Source: Acidobacteriota bacterium (GTDB taxonomy: Bacteria > Acidobacteriota > Terriglobia > Acidiferrales > UBA7541). Taken from it: a stretch of 7,255 nt of DNA. Below the pieces are notes generated by a model, which saw only the letters and a program-made list of their open reading frames with translations, was not told the DNA's origin and made no database searches. This document shows positions 5,715 through 7,255 of the stretch, piece after piece. Numbering within the stretch: the first letter of the stretch is position 1; each line of letters starts with the position of its first letter. The translations under genes and the position numbers were made by a program. The DNA lies in contig PKUY01000419.1 in NCBI GenBank assembly GCA_003131705.1, forward strand, positions 3,590 through 10,844. The letters run 5' to 3'.

Positions 5715-6893
5715 TTAGATGTGCGGCAGTTGTTGGGTCATGCAATGAATTGTGCCGAGGCCGAGGACCAGGTCGCGGCAATAGATGGGCACGATTTCGC
5801 GATCGGGGAACAGGCGCGCGAGCGTATCGAGCGCGATGCGATCGGCGGGATCATTGAACGTGGGCACGAGAACGATTTTGTTCGCGATGTAGAAATTCGC
5901 ATAGCTCGCAGGCAGGCGCTGCCCATCGAACATTACCGGCGCAGGCATCGGTAGCGTTTCGATTCGCAGCGGTTCGCCCGCCTGGTCTTTCGCGCTTTTG
6001 AGCAACGCCAGATTTTCCGCGAGCAGCTCGTGATTCGCGCCGGCGGGATCGTCTTCGACAACGGTAACAACCGTATTCGCATCGACGAACCGCGCGAGGT
6101 CGTCCACGTGTCCGTGTGTGTCGTCTCCCGCGATGCCGCGATTCAGCCAAAGAACATTGGTGACGCCGAGGTACCGCTGAAAGATTTCGGCGTAATCGTG
6201 CCGGGTGAATCCCGGATTCCGCTCCTGTACTTTGCTCAGCAGGCATTCCTCGGTGGTAAGCAGGGTGCCGAGGCCGTTCACGTCGATTGATCCACCTTCG
6301 AGGACCACGCGACGACCCTTGTGCTCGGGCAGAATCACCGAGCGTTTCAGCAGAGCGTTCGCGCGCGTCACGACGCGTGCATCTTTCTTGTGATCGTCAT
6401 ACTTCGCCCATCCGTTGAAAACGAAATTCAGCAGGGCAGGCGAGCGAGAAGAAGCGGCGACATTCGATGCCGCATCGGCCGGAACAACCGCAATCGGCCC
6501 GGAATCGCGCATCCAGCCGCGGTTCGTGGATACCCGAAAGAATTCGACAGCGCCGAGATTCACTCCCGCTTTGCGCAGAATTGCTTTGACGCGCGCTTCG
6601 GCGGCGACGCTTTCCACCAGTAGGAAGACGCGCTCCACGCGCGCAAGATGCCGCACGATTTCCGCGAACGCCCACGGAATCGGAGAAAACTTGCCGGGCC
6701 AGTCGGTCAGCTCGTGAGGCCAGCCGAGCCACGTCGCTTCGTGCGGCTCCCATTCGGCGGGCATGCGGAGGAGTGTTTCCGCGCCGAAAGACATCTGAGG
6801 AGGCAGGGAAATATCCTCGCAACGATTATCTATTTCGGAGCGCAAGCTGCGACTTTGTGATTTCGGCGGAGCGCCGCGTTTCTTGGATTTCAT
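5715..6893 (-). CDS. aguA: agmatine deiminase family protein
   Basis: This enzyme of the agmatine deiminase/porphyromonas-type PAD family (guanidine-modifying fold, cytoplasmic) would hydrolyse agmatine to N-carbamoylputrescine and ammonia. It has 392 residues. The family core begins at M44 with MPAEWEPHEATWLGWPHE. Further landmarks are GWMRDSGP (127-132, with D130), VVLEGGSIDVNG (E199), DDTHGHVDD (H262, D264) and a C-terminal GLGTIHCMTQQ with the nucleophile C384. All residues expected for the Cys/His/Glu/Asp active site are present. The canonical 'ND-x-W-x-RD' segment reads NRGWMRD here, a variant I associate with a distinct subgroup, so the exact substrate is less certain. The start at 6893 overlaps the upstream stop as ATGA and adds a basic extension of 43 residues. 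M34 (6794) and M44 (6764) are alternatives without a good ribosome-binding site. It follows the partner amidase in one operon, which supports the agmatine role. Confidence 0.92.
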   Translation of the reverse strand: MKSKKRGAPPKSQSRSLRSEIDNRCEDISLPPQMSFGAETLLRMPAEWEPHEATWLGWPHELTDWPGKFSPIPWAFAEIVRHLARVERVFLLVESVAAEARVKAILRKAGVNLGAVEFFRVSTNRGWMRDSGPIAVVPADAASNVAASSRSPALLNFVFNGWAKYDDHKKDARVVTRANALLKRSVILPEHKGRRVVLEGGSIDVNGLGTLLTTEECLLSKVQERNPGFTRHDYAEIFQRYLGVTNVLWLNRGIAGDDTHGHVDDLARFVDANTVVTVVEDDPAGANHELLAENLALLKSAKDQAGEPLRIETLPMPAPVMFDGQRLPASYANFYIANKIVLVPTFNDPADRIALDTLARLFPDREIVPIYCRDLVLGLGTIHCMTQQLPHI

Positions 6894-7255
6894 TTACCGA
6901 GCCAGCGCTTGAGGATGGGCTCGTAGGCGTCGATGCGGCGGTCTCGCAGGAAGGGCCAATTGCGGCGTGTGTCCTCGCTTTTGGTTGGATCGCATTCAGC
7001 GACGAGAATTTCTTCTTTGTCGTTCGAAGCCTGGGCAACCGTTTGCCCGAACGAATCGGCCACAAAGGAATTTCCCCAGAATTCGATTCCAGGATCGCCC
7101 GCGGCCGGATTGCCTTCGAAGCCGACGCGATTCACAACCGCTACGTACACGCCGTTGGCGATGGCGTGTCCGCGCTGAATGGTTCGCCACGCGTCCACCT
7201 GCGCCGGCCCCCACTCCTCCTTCTCCGCCGGATGCCAGCCGATGGCGGTGGGATA
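6890..7255 (-). CDS. aguB: N-carbamoylputrescine amidase, C-terminal part
   Basis: This is the last 121 residues of a nitrilase-superfamily enzyme that hydrolyses N-carbamoylputrescine to putrescine, CO2 and ammonia in the cytoplasm. The gene runs off the right edge of the window, so the start and the catalytic Glu/Lys/Cys are not visible. The assignment rests on the typical C-terminal motifs: YPTAIGWHPAEKEEWGPAQ at the window edge, DAWRTIQRGHAIANGVYVA, VNRVGFE, EFWGNSFVADSFG, and the closing RRNWPFLRDRRIDAYEPI. The reading frame stays open to the edge without a stop. Its TGA (6892-6890) overlaps the ATG of the deiminase gene by the ATGA pattern, so the two are probably translationally coupled. 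The order amidase then deiminase on one transcript gives both steps from agmatine to putrescine. The main alternative is a related carbon-nitrogen hydrolase, which the neighbour makes unlikely. Confidence 0.92.
   Translation of the reverse strand, partial: YPTAIGWHPAEKEEWGPAQVDAWRTIQRGHAIANGVYVAVVNRVGFEGNPAAGDPGIEFWGNSFVADSFGQTVAQASNDKEEILVAECDPTKSEDTRRNWPFLRDRRIDAYEPILKRWLGK

Noticed and set aside
1..7255. CRISPR array, tRNA, rRNA, insertion sequence, toxin-antitoxin or defence locus
   Set aside because: I saw no spaced direct repeats, tRNA-like cloverleaf, transposase motifs, terminal inverted repeats, or nuclease/helicase/toxin motifs in any plausible frame.

Overview
The window looks like a chromosomal segment from a high-GC, Gram-negative-type bacterium, most likely of the Acidobacteriota. 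I base this on protein families I recognise from memory, since no database search was possible. They are a glycine-rich secreted protein ending in a 'YLQDG...YWVADG...LHYVTSYGG' domain, an exported 'LPSAPQP...EDPRYFR...EFWPD' protein, and a membrane-anchored protein with a short beta-helix-like tail. All three are types I associate with acidobacterial genomes. I see no tRNA, rRNA, insertion sequence, integrase or CRISPR array.

Layout. Positions 116-4109 carry five plus-strand genes. In order they are: a secreted Gly/Tyr/Phe-rich low-complexity protein (116-1411); a roughly 415-base stretch with no convincing gene; a small beta-rich protein of unknown role (1828-2181); a membrane-anchored Ala/Pro-linker protein with an Ig-like domain (2240-2764); a very small exported protein behind a good sigma70-like promoter (2873-3103); and a single-pass membrane protein (3156-4109). 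It converges on a minus-strand gene (4885-4142) for an exported acidobacterial-type protein that is interrupted by one in-frame TAA. A divergent intergenic region near 4945-5000 leads to a small plus-strand reading frame (5001-5201), then to a plus-strand stretch (5202-5677) that reads as protein only if the frame changes at homopolymer runs. The right end (5715-7255) is a minus-strand operon of two putrescine-pathway genes, whose upstream gene leaves the window.

Function. The only metabolic unit is the right-hand pair: an N-carbamoylputrescine amidase (partial) and an agmatine-deiminase-family enzyme, overlapping by ATGA. Together they would turn agmatine into N-carbamoylputrescine and then putrescine. 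The other genes mostly look exported or membrane-anchored and have no assigned function, so this is an envelope/secretome neighbourhood with no obvious shared pathway.

I did not find a convincing new multi-gene system. The most informative irregularities are the nonsense-interrupted gene at 4142-4885 and the homopolymer-broken reading frame at about 5202-5677. Each could be real gene decay or a sequencing/assembly error.
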